Source: Pseudoips prasinana (taxonomy: Eukaryota; Arthropoda; Insecta; Lepidoptera; Nolidae). Taken from it: a stretch of DNA of 64,000 nt. The stretch's first letter is position 1; every line of letters begins with the position of its first letter. A program made the translations under genes and the position numbers. Below, piece by piece: positions 10,761 to 20,830 of this stretch. The stretch spans positions 4,030,001 through 4,094,000 of the forward strand of contig OX621250.1 in NCBI GenBank assembly GCA_951640165.1, written 5' to 3'. The notes beneath the pieces were generated by a model, which had not been told where the DNA came from, made no database searches, and was given only the letters and a program-made list of their open reading frames with translations.

Positions 10761-12040
10761 TAAAATAATAAAGGAAAAAGAAGAAAAATATTATACATAG
10801 ACATATATTTTTATACATATAGATAACATATTATGAAGGCGTAGTCTTTAAAAAAAAGTCAAGTGGACTTGTTATGTAAAATCCAATGTCTGCTTATTTT
10901 GTGTTGTGATATGCTTTGTTATAAAAAGTTTAAACCTTATTTATGAACATTTTATTAAGTAATATCATTATCATGTCAGCTAAAAGGCGCCCAACGCTGG
11001 GCATAGGTCTCATATCATACGATGGATGCGATAGATTTTAATACATAGTTTGAGATAACCCCGGGATGAGATATCGTCCCAAAAATTTGATTTGTGCGCC
11101 AGAGGAAGTATTGATACCATCGAATACAATTGGTATACAAATAGTAATTATATACAGTATACAAATCAATACTGAAAATCGTCCTGGGACAAACAACGAT
11201 AGTAATTTGTTATGGGATTAACTTTTAGTCCAAAGCGCCACTTTAAACGTATAAGATCTTCAGATCATGGTTGATTTTTGTTGGAAGCTTTAGGCAGTTT
11301 ATTGGAATTAGGTTAGTCACTAGGGAGACTATTAGCATAAAATCTATATTGGGAATTTAAAGCAAAATTTATATACAAGTCGTGACTGTGATAATTTCTA
11401 TAACTTATAAGTTTAGAAGTTAAAATATTTCTCAACCTTTAACTTACAGAGATTGGTAAATCTGATGTCTTTATCTACTTTCAAGTTTCGTGCCAAATGA
11501 GATTTATTTACTAACTGAGATTATTAGAATAGTATAAAAATATCGAAAAGGGAATGCTGCATTTGGCAAACTAACTTCTGTTATACTACTACGGGGATGC
11601 TACGAGCATGCTACGTTGAAACATGATAATACTACGACACTACAACGCGGGTACTAAATATTTGCTACAAGGAACTACATTACTATGCTACGAGTTTTTG
11701 TAGTATGCAATTTCTTTAATAATTTTATATAATCTATTAAACGTTTAATGCAATCCAAAGCCACACTTAAACATATAAGTAGTTCTCTTGCATCCAAACC
11801 AAAACTATTCCCGCAGATTATATTGTTTGACAAGTAATTAGCGGAGAGGCGTTTTATTGTCTAACTAATTAACATAGCTAGTGGGAAACAGTAGCTACAA
11901 TTATAATATTAACGTTGGTTTAAAGTGGGATTGAAATGTTTTATGGTTTATTACTGGTTTGGTTTAGAATAACTACATATAATTAAATTTTGCGATTATT
12001 ATAATTTTTCAATTACATCGTCATGACTACAATGATGTTA
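10761..12040. other. AT-rich stretch with a degenerate CTACGA-rich patch
   Basis: 11580-11705 is enriched in variants of GCTACGAG and ACTACGACAC, a loose short-period repeat. A LINE-tail-like CATGTCAGCTAAAAGGCGCC occurs at about 10973. The rest is unassigned. Confidence 0.4.
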
Positions 12041-12235
12041 CTGTCGGTCTAGTGATTAGTGATACGGACTGGTCATAGGTTTAATTCCCAGCTTGGGACA
12101 AATCTTTGTGTGATGAACACGATTATTTGTTCTGTGTCGGGGTGTTACAATTACAATTAATATATATAATATGTATGTATTCAAAAATTAATGACTGTCT
12201 GTATCAGTTGTCTGGTTGCCATGGTAGAGGCATCT
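12041..12235 (+). mobile_element. tRNA-derived SINE, family G
   Basis: Head with GTCGGTCTAGTGATTAGTGA (A-box) and GGTTTAATTCCCAGC (B-box), followed by a diverged body and a TCTGGTTGCCATGG-type tail. Relatives: 29401 (+), and 46590-46690, 48255 and 60915 (minus). Confidence 0.6.
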
Positions 12236-12610
12236 TTTAGTGAAATATTTTACTTTGACTACCGTAATACGGTTATTGCCCGGCAGTGTCATTACGTCAT
12301 GGATGTCTATGTCAGCTGATATTATGATGATGATGAGCTTATAGTAAAAGGTTGAAGGTCTGTATATAATTATAGGCGTGTGCTATAATTTTACATCATA
12401 CACATACATATTTTAATGATGACATCTGCCATCATTAAAAATATGTTGAAAAATGCAGCGATAGTGATATTTTAAACGGTAATACGAAATCATTAATTTC
12501 AAGTACACACTACGAAACTCAGTAAAATCTGCTTAGTAAATAAAAGAAGTGATAATTTCATATTATTGGATGTATACAACATAAATGCTATAATGCTACT
12601 ATATATAATG

Positions 12611-12994
12611 ATACTATAATGACTGCCTCGTTGGTCTAGCGGTAGCGTGTTCACCCGCAGAGAACGAGGTCCTGGGTTCAAATCCCGGGTCGGACCAAAA
12701 GTGATTTGGGACTTTTCTGTAAAAATAAAATCTCATCATCAGCCCGAAGTCTGGGAGTTGGCGGTATTATACCCCCGTTCCTCGGAGACCACGTAAAGCC
12801 GTCGGTCTTGTACCTGACCTTTTTCCGGTCGTGTCGCTAGGCGTCCCATCGGATCATGAGAGTGATGGAATAGAAAGTGCTTAGCAATGCTACACAGGAG
12901 CACTATAATATTTCCCGCTGAGATGGCTAATCTCTGTTGAGATTGGCCGCCGTGGCTGAAATTCGGCTAGGAGGACATTAATATACTATAATGA
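12611..12994 (+). mobile_element. Full-length tRNA-derived SINE, family A, with target-site duplication
   Basis: A perfect 12-bp direct repeat, ATACTATAATGA, flanks a 360-bp body (12623-12982). The head is strongly tRNA-like: CTCGTTGGTCTAGCGGTAGC (A-box) and GGTTCAAATCC (B-box), the likely internal Pol III promoter. The body contains AAGTCTGGGAGTTGGCGG and a tail with GGCTAGGAGGACATTA. The intact duplication suggests a recent insertion. Other copies: 17916 (minus, interrupted), 38718 (minus), 54474 (+, 3' half only). Confidence 0.92.
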
Positions 12995-13019
12995 AAAGAT
13001 AAAGTTGCTGTTATTAATG

Positions 13020-13212
13020 CCATTATAGCAAAGAGCTTCGAACGTTATCTAGGGACGCATTTACCTCATGGCTGTTTTTAGGGAGTGATGGAGAACCATT
13101 AGTACTGGACGCGGCACACATAGCTTGATGGTTCCTTAGATTAGAGCCCTGAGCCTCTGTGCAAAACATCTTGCTTCGGGTAGAAATATGTTTAGTATGT
13201 ATTATTATAAAA
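13020..13212. other. Unassigned short stretch
   Basis: No repeat or exon recognised. Confidence 0.35.
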
Positions 13213-13400
13213 GATGTGTTATTATAATAACGGGCCTGTGGCGTGGGTCCGATGCCCACCCAGGACACCCAATCTGTATGTCCTGAGTCTGGTTGTATTT
13301 ATCTATATAAGTGTGTATTTACAAAAAAAAAGTAGTATATCAGTTATTTGGTGTCCATAGTACAAACTTTGCTTAGTTTGGTATCGGATGACCGTATTAT
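13213..13400 (+). mobile_element. tRNA-derived SINE, family C, 5' part degraded
   Basis: A GTCCGATGCCCACCCAGGAC remnant of the B-box side is followed by GTCCTGAGTCTGG, GTGTGTATTTAC and a tail with TACAAACTTTGCTTAGTTTG. It matches the uninterrupted order of the copy at 44598-45025. Confidence 0.65.
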
Positions 13401-13881
13401 ATTATAATATTAATTATTTTACATACCTACTCTGTACAGAAACTATTCTAATTCTGCTTGGGATAGTGTCGGACAAGTGGCTCTCCAAACACGTTGACTC
13501 TCACGATCCGACAGAACGGGTTACTCAATACGACTGGATAGAGTAGGTCAGCTTTAGACCTCCACCTGGTCAATGAGGCACAAGGATAAACAAGTGCCAA
13601 TGTCCTATTTCCAGCAATGACCATCATATACCATTATATATGGTGTAATATAAATAGTGAACGTAACTTAAGAAATGCTGTCTACACATAAAACTAAATA
13701 AATATAATAATAAAAATAGTTAAAATAGAAGTAGTAGTAGTTAGTTACATAAAAGAAGTTTGTAATACTAAATAACAATATTTTGTTTCCCGTACAAAAT
13801 GCATCAGCTAATCGGGAATTAATAATTTGTTTTCCATTTTTATGTTGAAATGCTACACGCTGTGTAGTTTCATAGGCACAC
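13401..13881. other. Unassigned stretch
   Basis: 13440-13620 is less AT-rich than its surroundings (TGTCGGACAAGTGGC...CACCTGGTCAATGAGGC) and could be an unrecognised repeat. I found no second copy in the window. Confidence 0.35.
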
Positions 13882-14126
13882 GTAGATGCTCTCATCGGTC
13901 TGTAAGTGATCGGCGAGGTTAAGCAACTAGGCTCGCAGTCAGTTCATAGATGGGTGACCGCCAAAGCGGCCTAATTTCTGAGCGTCTCCTTTCTTAGGAG
14001 GGCACGTCCAGCTGTCGGACGCGGTTATAGTCATTCGACAACAGTCGTTAAGCCATGTCAGAGGCCTACCGGGCGGCTTGAACAACTCTGACACTAGGGT
14101 AACTATTGCCCATATGATAAGTAAGT
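13882..14126 (+). mobile_element. 5S rRNA-derived SINE, most complete copy
   Basis: 5S-like blocks GTGATCGGCGAGGTTAAGCA and AGATGGGTGACCGCC are followed by a 3' body (GGACGCGGTTATAGTCATTC, GGCGGCTTGAACAACTCTGA) and a CCCATATGATAAGTAAGTAA tail. The order and spacing of the blocks follow eukaryotic 5S rRNA genes (SINE3-type architecture). Confidence 0.82.
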
Positions 14127-14239
14127 AAATAGTATGTCTTATACGAATAAATAATCTATCTTTAACAATTTTATACTTTTTAAAATCTATACGAAGTTAT
14201 ATAATTACCTGTGCCTGTCTGTACCCATTCGTAAAAATG

Positions 14240-14385
14240 TTTAATTTTTGAGCGTCTCCGTGCTTCTGAGGACACGTTAAGCTGTCGGTCCCGGTTGTAG
14301 TCATAAGACAACAGTCGGAGGCCTAATGGGCGGCTTGAACAACTGTCACACCAGGGTAACCACTGCCCATGTGATAAGTAAGTAA
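14240..14385 (+). mobile_element. 5S-derived SINE, 3' half
   Basis: Starts within the body (GAGCGTCTCC) and runs to the same GTGATAAGTAAGTAA tail as 13882-14126. It lacks the 5S head. Confidence 0.75.
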
Positions 14386-14408
14386 TAGGCAAATTAATAA
14401 TAATATCT

Positions 14409-14645
14409 TGGGACAATGTCGCACAGATCATCCTAGCCCCAAACTAAGCAAAGCTTGTACTATGGGTACCAGGCGACGATATACATACTTATATAGATAT
14501 ATAAATACTTAAATACATAGAAAACATCCATGACTCAGAAACAAATATTCATGCTCATCACACAAATATTTGCACTTACCGGGATCCGAACCCAGCACCA
14601 CCAGCTTCGTAGGCAGGAGCACTACCAACTAGGCTACGGTGACCG
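14409..14645 (-). mobile_element. tRNA-derived SINE, family D
   Basis: On the minus strand the head reads GGTCACCGTAGCCTAGTTGG (A-box) and GGGTTCGGATCC (B-box). The tail on the plus strand begins GGGACAATGTCGCACAG. Near-identical copies at 40361-40596 and 41811-42019. Confidence 0.88.
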
Positions 14646-14713
14646 CAATTAAGCTCCTTAAGTTACGTTTACTATTAACGTTACACTTTGTAGGTAATAA
14701 AATATTACATTAC

Positions 14714-14893
14714 CTTAGCTGTAGAAGAACTGGATGGCTCATCAAATAGTGCCCACACTTTTGGCTTAAGTCTTTGCCATACTCCCAGGTCTCCCGCCAG
14801 GTACGCCTCCTCATAGCCGAAGAGCCTTGCAATTTCTTCCTCTGAGGGTTTCTCGCTATCAATGTCCAACTTATCCAAGATAGCCAGGGTATT
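14714..14893 (-). CDS. Internal exon of a Shaw-type (Kv3) voltage-gated potassium channel
   Basis: A 60-codon exon on the minus strand. The acceptor is TTGTTCCCAG ending at 14894, after a pyrimidine-rich tract; the donor is AAG|GTAATG at 14713. It is open in phase 0 at both ends. The peptide contains [20 protein letters not shown] and [20 protein letters not shown]. In Shaw/KCNC channels, SEEEIA...GFEE followed by MKP(R/K)(I/V)WxLFDEPYSS is the segment linking the cytoplasmic T1 tetramerisation domain to the first membrane helix S1. The protein forms a tetrameric K+ channel in the neuronal plasma membrane. The upstream T1 exon and downstream S1-S6 exons were not found in the window, so they lie in flanking sequence. 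Host introns here are full of transposons. It could be a Shaw paralogue rather than the single fly orthologue. Confidence 0.88.
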
Positions 14894-15239
14894 CTGGGAA
14901 CAAAAGAGAAAAAACTAATTAATACTGAAGTGAACAGTATAGAGAAAACATTTACGGGTGACTCACGTACACGTAACAACCCATAAGGTTTCCTAATGGT
15001 ATCGAGGTCAACAAAGCACATAAGGCTTACCCTTAGATGAAAATCCTACCCTCTTACCATGTAATTATTTTTACCGTGTTATACAAGCTTTTGGTTTGCA
15101 ATAAAGAATCTATCTATGCCAGTTGGGTCATCATGTTTAAAAGAAAATAATAAAATCAATCCCTTGTTTTATTCAAAACTCTAGTAAAGAACCACTACTT
15201 GTCACTATGAAGATTTAAATCAGCTCTAAATATTGGAAT
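14894..15239. other. Intron next to the Shaw-type exon
   Basis: Contains the pyrimidine tract and acceptor (14894-14910) and a LINE-tail-like CAATAAAGAATCTATC at about 15100. No repeat family is clear otherwise. Confidence 0.5.
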
Positions 15240-15440
15240 TTATTGCAACTAGTAGGTTATTTTTAGATCATAGTCCAACCATCAGACTTCCACAGTTGGC
15301 AAAAGACGCCCGTTGGCAAAGATCTCCACGATTATCAGTCTTGCAATACCCACATCTAGCTGCTTCCAGCGACCCTCAGAAGTTTAGTAGTCCACGGTGG
15401 CGGGGGCCTGCTAACGTTGTGACTTCATACTCATCTATAT
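15240..15440 (-). pseudogene. Decayed LINE C-terminus
   Basis: On the minus strand a frame reads RPPPPWTTKLLRVAGSS, stop, M..LQD..SWRSL. This is the recognisable (RPP.RWTDD..RVAGSxW...AQDR..WRSLGEAYVQQW) tail of a common lepidopteran LINE, broken by stops where tryptophan is expected. Similar tails: 29955-30062 (+) and 42160-42372 (minus). Confidence 0.65.
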
Positions 15441-15780
15441 AAGGAGGACACATAAAGAGAATTATATTGAAAGAAGCACTATGCCATTTCACTAGTAATC
15501 TATACCGCAAGCAACTAATAGGGAACGTGTCTTTAAAAAAAAACTTTCTCAAGAATTTTTATAACAAACTTGTTATAGTTAAGTGCTTACATTTAATTTT
15601 CTCCGAACATAAAATACATCTTCTTCCCATTTTAAGGAGAAACTCGTAAATTTTTGTCATTTTATTACACCCATAGGACATAAAAGTAGTGCCTAAAACT
15701 ATTTTAGCTACCTCTCGGCGACATATAAACAAGAAATATGTGCGTGGAAGTAACATAAAATATATATGTAATTTACTAAC
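15441..15780. other. No recognised feature
   Basis: Short overlapping frames only. Confidence 0.4.
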
Positions 15781-16170
15781 TTACTTCCGTAGCTTTATCC
15801 CCCTGAAAATACATGCTGCACAGTAATATACTCCATCGTTGGCCTAGCGGTAACGAGTCCAACAACAGATAATAAGGTTCTAGGTTCATTTAATTTTTAC
15901 CTGTAGTTGTATAAATTAATATAAAAGTAAAGGAAACTACTCAATATGACGACTTAAGGCAGTCCTGAAGTAGAAAATTTACTTGCCAAAAACTCATGAC
16001 AATTGCTATTGGCAGTTTCATAGCAAGTAAATTTTCTACTTCAGGAGTGCCTTAAGTCGTGATATTGCCCTCTCTCGACAGCTCTGCAGCTGGACTCACT
16101 ACGGTACACCAAAGAGGGAGTATATTACTGTGCAGCATATATTTTCAGGTGGATAAAGCCACGGAAGTAA
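15781..16170. mobile_element. Nested foldback element with a SINE head fragment inside
   Basis: Outer arms 15781-15833 and 16117-16170 are inverted copies starting TTACTTCCGT and ending ACGGAAGTAA. Inside is a second inverted pair, 15949-15986 and 16023-16060 (38 bp, one mismatch, 36-base loop). Between the left outer arm and the inner hairpin lies a family A SINE head fragment (15834-15898, CGTTGGCCTAGCGGTAACGA). Non-coding MITE-like structure. Confidence 0.8.
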
Positions 16171-16989
16171 ATTTTGACCAAAACTATTTTGCCCAAAGGA
16201 CAGTACATTGATTTTTGCGACGTTCCTGCTGACAGCCTTGGACGATGGTAAATAACCCTCCATGTAGGACTCAGACTCGCACTATGCATTATGTGTTTAT
16301 TATCGCTTAGAAGATAAGCAAATAGTTCATAGTTAGGTTAATATTACGATACATAAACGTACTGTCTCACGTGCATGCAAAGTTCACCTGTAAGTGATTA
16401 TTCCACTATCGCTATAATTATTTGTAAGTTAATTAGACCTAAGACAGTTTAAATAATTGTTGGTGAACCTATATTAAATGTACAGAAAAAAGAATGCCGC
16501 CGGTGTAGTTTTCATTTAAATGCTATTTACGATCTTTCTTAGCTATTTTCACAAAAATATTCAGTCGTTTCAAAATTACAGCTCTTTTAGCAAGGGAGTC
16601 TAAGTTTTTTGAGATCTAAGATACATACATCAATAAACAAAGTTTTACTAGTCTCGTGGGTGATATGTAGATAATTACAAGTCACAGAGACCTAGTATCA
16701 TCAATTCATCACAGCTTGGCCAACATTGCCTCTGGACTGATACTAATCTCCGAAGTTTTATACTACAACCGAGATTAGTTTTCTGTCATATAAATTTATT
16801 AGCTGCATGGCTAGGCGGTATTTGGAACCTCTAGGAATAAGATAGAAGAAAATATATATATACAAGGTGTTATATAAATAATGAGAAAGAGCTGCAGTAA
16901 ATATATGCAGTATCTAATGTTGAGATAGGAGACTCTTTTGACTCTTAACTAAACTTTTGTTATGTTTGGAAATACTTTTTTGTACATTT
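16171..16989. other. Unassigned AT-rich stretch
   Basis: No shared repeat, exon or inverted repeat recognised. Confidence 0.4.
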
Positions 16990-17200
16990 TTTTTTTCACA
17001 AAATCAACGTCCCACTAGGGTATTTAATCCCTGTTTCGCGGGGAACTTAACAAACTTATAATTGACCGACACAAAGTACGTCCAGACTCAGAACAACTAT
17101 TCATGGGTCCCACGAATAGTGGTCCTGCGCGGGATTCGAGCCCGGGACGCGAAGCGGCGAGGCGACTGTCTTAGCCACTGTGCCACACGTGCAGTCATAT
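16990..17200 (-). mobile_element. tRNA-derived SINE, family B
   Basis: The minus-strand head near 17195-17120 includes GTGGCACAGTGGCTAAGACA and GGGCTCGAATCCCGC. The tail reaches a T-rich (A-rich on the minus strand) run at 16985-16996. Confidence 0.85.
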
Positions 17201-17394
17201 ACATATGATAGAATGGTATAAATTTTTCTCATAAACATATTTTTTCTTTCTTTCTTTCAATACATCATATTAGACGTAACTGCTGCTTATACAGTGTCTT
17301 TGACTAATCACTGCCTTTCGGTACGATCTTACGGTAGGATTTCAAAACGCAAAACGTTTTGCATTGCGAATAATGCTATAAAATTCAGATTTAT

Positions 17395-17575
17395 TTACGG
17401 TAGGATGTTTACATTGGGGTGGGGGAAGGGTCAGCAACACTTTTTTGCTGACTGTTAAAGGCCGACAACGCACTCGCGACACCTTTGGTGTTGCGAGTGT
17501 CTATGGTTGGCGGTGATCACTTACCATCAGGTGACCCACTAGCTCGTTTGTCGCCCTCTGATATAAAAAAAAAAG
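17395..17575 (+). repeat. LINE-terminal interspersed repeat, family L
   Basis: GGGTCAGCAACAC, then GGCGGTGATCACTTACCATC and AGGTGACCCACTAGCTCG, ending in an A-rich tail (GATATAAAAAAAAAA). In frame it resembles the C-terminal and 3' UTR end of LINE ORFs (GGDHLPSGDP). Copies: 48100 (+), 26800, 33650 and 36812 (minus). Confidence 0.7.
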
Positions 17576-17915
17576 TTCCAATAAGTTAATATAAAATAAC
17601 CAGTTGACGCCAAAATGTGTAATTGGAGCTTTTCTGCCAAAAATAGCATCCTTTATCGTAATTTTAAACATGCTAAATGCGGGTGGGAATCCAATACGTG
17701 AGTCACGGGGTATCCGGAAACGCACATTGGACTACGTGGCTCGTAGGTTCAATCCCCATCCACACTTAAATTTATACGATTCATTTAAAAAAAATGTCTG
17801 AAACTTGTTTTCAGTTTAGTATGTTTAAAATTACGATACGCGATGCTAGAAGTAATAAATGAATTCGTAGTTAATTATTAAAACTATGATTTAAGAAGTA
17901 TTCAAAATATAATAA
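17576..17915. other. Unassigned, with a possible tRNA-like remnant
   Basis: A TCGTAGGTTCAATCCCCATC motif near 17742 looks like an isolated B-box and SINE-head relic. Nothing else seen. Confidence 0.35.
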
Positions 17916-18425
17916 TGTCCTCCTAGCCGAATTCGGCCACGGCTACCAGTCTGAATGGAGATTCGCCATCGGCGCGGGACATATAACACAGTTTTTAAAC
18001 TTTCGCGATTTGTACACATTTTTTATATACTGTAGAGTCGACCCGTGACCACGGCTGGTGCAATCCATGCCGAAACGTCGGGTAAACAAGGTAATGATTT
18101 ACCTAAATATTTATCGCGATGAGACCCGTGTCTACAGTATATAAAAAATATAACACAGTAGCACTGTTTATTCCATAACTCTCATGTTTCCATGGGAAGC
18201 CTAGCGACACGACTAGAAAAAGGTCAGATACAGGACCGACGGCTTTACGTGCTCTCCGAGGCACGGGGTTATAATACCGCCAACTCCCAGACTTCGGGCT
18301 CATGCTGAGAAATTTTCCGTTTTTAGAAAAGTCCCAAAATCACCTTTTGGCCCGACCCGGGGTTTAAACCTCTCATTGTTCTCTCCGGTTGTGAAAATTA
18401 TAGCGCTAGACCAACGAGACAAAAA
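17916..18425 (-). mobile_element. tRNA-derived SINE, family A, interrupted
   Basis: Runs from the tail (TCCTCCTAGCCGAATTCGGC on the plus strand) to the degraded tRNA head near 18420. A 156-bp insertion at 17992-18147 is bounded by a perfect 11-bp duplication, ATATAACACAG. Confidence 0.85.
17992..18147 (-). mobile_element. Short retroelement fragment nested in a SINE
   Basis: Bounded by ATATAACACAG at 17981-17991 and 18148-18158. It contains GACCCGTGACCACGGCTG and CCGAAACGTCGGGTAAA, a block seen again in diverged form at 42950-43010. On the minus strand it ends TTTAAAAA, so it is probably a retrotransposed 3' end. The source element was not identified. Confidence 0.65.
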
Positions 18426-18796
18426 TAAATATTTCGTTTAAATCGGCTGTTGTCAATAAAATGTCAAGTTGGTTCATGAAACCAGTAATTCAATTCTCAT
18501 ATAAAGGCATTTAACGTCTCTATAAAACTTCGCTTTAAAAACTCTGTAAATAAATACTTAGTTGTACAATCATTTTTAACGCCACTTCCTAAACTTTGGC
18601 GCGTTTCTTTATGACTGTTTTATTAGGGCCATTATTTTTGAGACATGAATAATTCATGATTAGACTGCGGTGCTTAAAATCGTTGTTTGCGAATCTTTTT
18701 AAACGCCATGTTATTGACACGTTGCTTTACAATAAGCTATCTAAGATGAGCTTTGTAACCGCAGATGTGGCTTGATTTAAAAAAATAATGTATATA
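18426..18796. other. No recognised feature
   Basis: AT-rich; no repeat shared within the window. Confidence 0.4.
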
Positions 18797-18905
18797 TATA
18801 TATATAAATAAATAAATAAGTCGGGTTTTCTTTCCTGACGCTATAACTCCAGAACGCACGAACCGATTTCCACGGTTTTGCATTCGTTGGAAAGGTCTCG
18901 GGCTC

Positions 18906-18983
<78 letters not shown>
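18797..18983 (+). repeat. Helitron family C fragment running into a (TA)n microsatellite
   Basis: 18817-18907 is nearly identical to the 5' part of the Helitron at 44719-44887 (AAGTCGGGTTTTC...GGTCTCGGGCT). It then breaks into an alternating (TA)n tract at 18908-18983, with one G interruption. The 3' hairpin and CTAG are absent. Confidence 0.7.
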
Positions 18984-18985
<2 letters not shown>

Positions 18986-19165
18986 GAATATGATAAATTT
19001 TCTGGATATGAGTTTCATGAATGGTATGTAGATATATATTTCCAAAAAATAAATATTTAATTATCTATTTTCTGTGCCTATTATATATAGTACAAGCTTA
19101 GTTTGGGATGGATTGCAGTGGTGGTATTTCCCAGTTATTTATATTATTTATTTATTTTATTTTCA

Positions 19166-19290
19166 GTATCTCCGAGCTTCAGAGGGTAGCTTAAACACTT
19201 AGTCTCATAGCAAATACACCATCGATAAGCAAAATTGGCAGCTTGGCGGCTTGAACATATCTGACACCAAGATAGCCATTACCCAATACA
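19166..19290 (+). mobile_element. 5S-derived SINE, diverged 3' half
   Basis: ATCTCCGAGCTTCAGAGGG...GGCGGCTTGAACATATCTGA...AGATAGCCATTACCC follows the 3' body order of the copy at 13882. Confidence 0.6.
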
Positions 19291-19439
19291 ATTTAATTTA
19301 AGCCTATTGATACATTTAATCGTACGTCTCATATTCCGTGTAACTTGAGACTGCAAGTGTATTTTAGACACATTCAGTATATTTAATTATCGTTTAAAAA
19401 AAAAGGACCAATGAAATATTGATTTTCTTCTAAGTATAA

Positions 19440-19846
19440 CTAACCATCCTACTCTCGTGTTCCTAATGCCCCCTGTACGTCACACCTTAAACACCTTCTT
19501 AAATTCCCATTGCATAAAACAGATTTCTATTCTCATTCCTTCACAGTTCAGGCAGTCAGATTGTGAAATTTTCTCCCCCCTAACATCCGTAATTCCAAAA
19601 CATTACCTCTTTTTAAGAAGGAAGTGAAATTTACTATCTCTCCTCTTCATCCTAGTTATGTATATATTTATGTATATGTAGTTTATGCATATGGTTGCTC
19701 CGTTATAAGTATCTGTGTATTTTAGTATGTAGTTTATGTAATGATATTATAGACCTACGCACATGCCTATTATACTTTAATATCTCTTCTCGCGGGTCTG
19801 CTGGAAGAAATTTCTTTTGAAATAAGCAGCACCCATGTACTACCTG
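19440..19846 (+). pseudogene. LINE C-terminus and 3' UTR
   Basis: A frame reads SHLKHLLKFPLHKTDFYSHS, then TVQAVRL, a stop where W is expected, and NFLPPNIRNSK...PLFKKEVKF. VRLWN(S/F)LP..IR...FK.(E/K)(V/L)K is the standard LINE ORF2 C-terminal signature, so the TGA replaces TGG. The 3' UTR contains GGTCTGCTGGAAGAAATTTC and leads straight into the 37-bp tandem array. Confidence 0.75.
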
Positions 19847-20105
19847 TCCCTTCTTCATTTATTTTACTTTTGTTATTTCTGTGTCCCTTCTTCATTTATT
19901 TTACTTTTGTTATTTCTGTGTCCCTTCTTCATTTATTTTACTTTTGTTATTTCTGTGTCCCTTCTTCATTTATTTTACTTTTGTTATTTCTGTGTCCTTT
20001 CTTCATTTATTTTACTTTTGTTATTTCTGTGTCCCTTCTTCATTTATTTTACTTTTGTTATTTCTGTGTCCCTTCTTCATTTATTTTACTTTTGTTATTT
20101 CTGTG
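19847..20105 (+). repeat. 37-bp minisatellite, seven units, in a LINE 3' UTR
   Basis: Seven consecutive 37-bp units (starting TCCCTTCTTC and ending TTTCTGTG) with almost no divergence; one unit has TCCTTTC. Because 37 is not a multiple of 3 and no frame meets a stop, all three plus frames stay open with the same 37-residue period. Those open frames are artefacts. The array is followed by AATAAATAAAAATAAAAA, the likely LINE poly(A) end. Confidence 0.95.
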
Positions 20106-20469
20106 TGTACAAAATCTATTAAATAAATAAAAATAAAAAAAAAACCAAAAACCAAAAGTCAGTGGCAGAAAATATCACGGTGGCGGTACTGCATCCGTAA
20201 CCATATTATCTTTTACCTAATACATGTGAATAAATAAATCTGGATCCTCTGATATAAGCGATGAGGGAGACAAGGGAGTTTTACACAATACCTGCGTAGA
20301 TTTAGAAATGGAAGGACAGCCCCTCATACATTTGTAATCCAATGATCACGTGCGGGCTTCAGGCGTGTTGTTCTGCGGACCTGACTACCTTATAATAGAT
20401 AGTCGTAATAGTTGTGATAGTGCCTTGTGTATATTATCTGCAATAAAGAATTTGAAACTAAGAGAGAGC
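20106..20469. other. LINE A-rich tail, then unassigned sequence
   Basis: 20120-20150 is A-rich. A LINE-3'UTR-like CTGCAATAAAGAATTTG occurs at about 20440. Nothing else recognised. Confidence 0.4.
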
Positions 20470-20830
20470 ATATCTGTATTTATGGAAAATTCGTTAAGTG
20501 CACAGGCAGATTGACTATGGAATGCCTTGCCTATCGTAATTTGACGTGCTCAGACAATATCAGCTTTCAAAAAACTAGTCAGAGAACACTATTTGTCTGT
20601 ATAATTTTTGGTTCATTAAGTAAAGTATTTATATTCCTTTAATTATACTGTTGTTTCTTTTTTAACAGTAAATTTATTTAAAATCATGTTATTTATGGAT
20701 ATACCAAAATTAGTTAATAGGTTATCTGGAAGAGAAAACTTTATGCGATAAGACCGCTCTTTGTACAACTTGTCTATGTAAATATTTCATGACATATATA
20801 TTCTCATTGTGTATAATGAAGGAATATTCC
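20470..20830 (+). pseudogene. LINE C-terminus and 3' UTR
   Basis: WNALPIVI, stop, RAQTISAFKKLVREHYLSV then a stop: a LINE ORF2 tail with one internal TGA. The 3' UTR (TTATCTGGAAGAGAAAAC...GCGATAAGACCGC) matches tails at 6400 and 27828. Confidence 0.7.

Noticed and set aside
12623..12697. Functional tRNA gene at 12623
   Set aside because: The head is tRNA-like but is joined to a SINE body repeated elsewhere and flanked by a 12-bp duplication.
13882..13980. A true 5S rRNA gene
   Set aside because: Only the internal control blocks resemble 5S; the 5' and 3' ends are not 5S and the sequence continues into a SINE body.
18737..19060. Tyr-Ile repeat proteins on both strands
   Set aside because: Translation of the (TA)n microsatellite.
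19835..20130. Open frames of 81-95 codons
   Set aside because: They only restate the 37-bp minisatellite in three frames.
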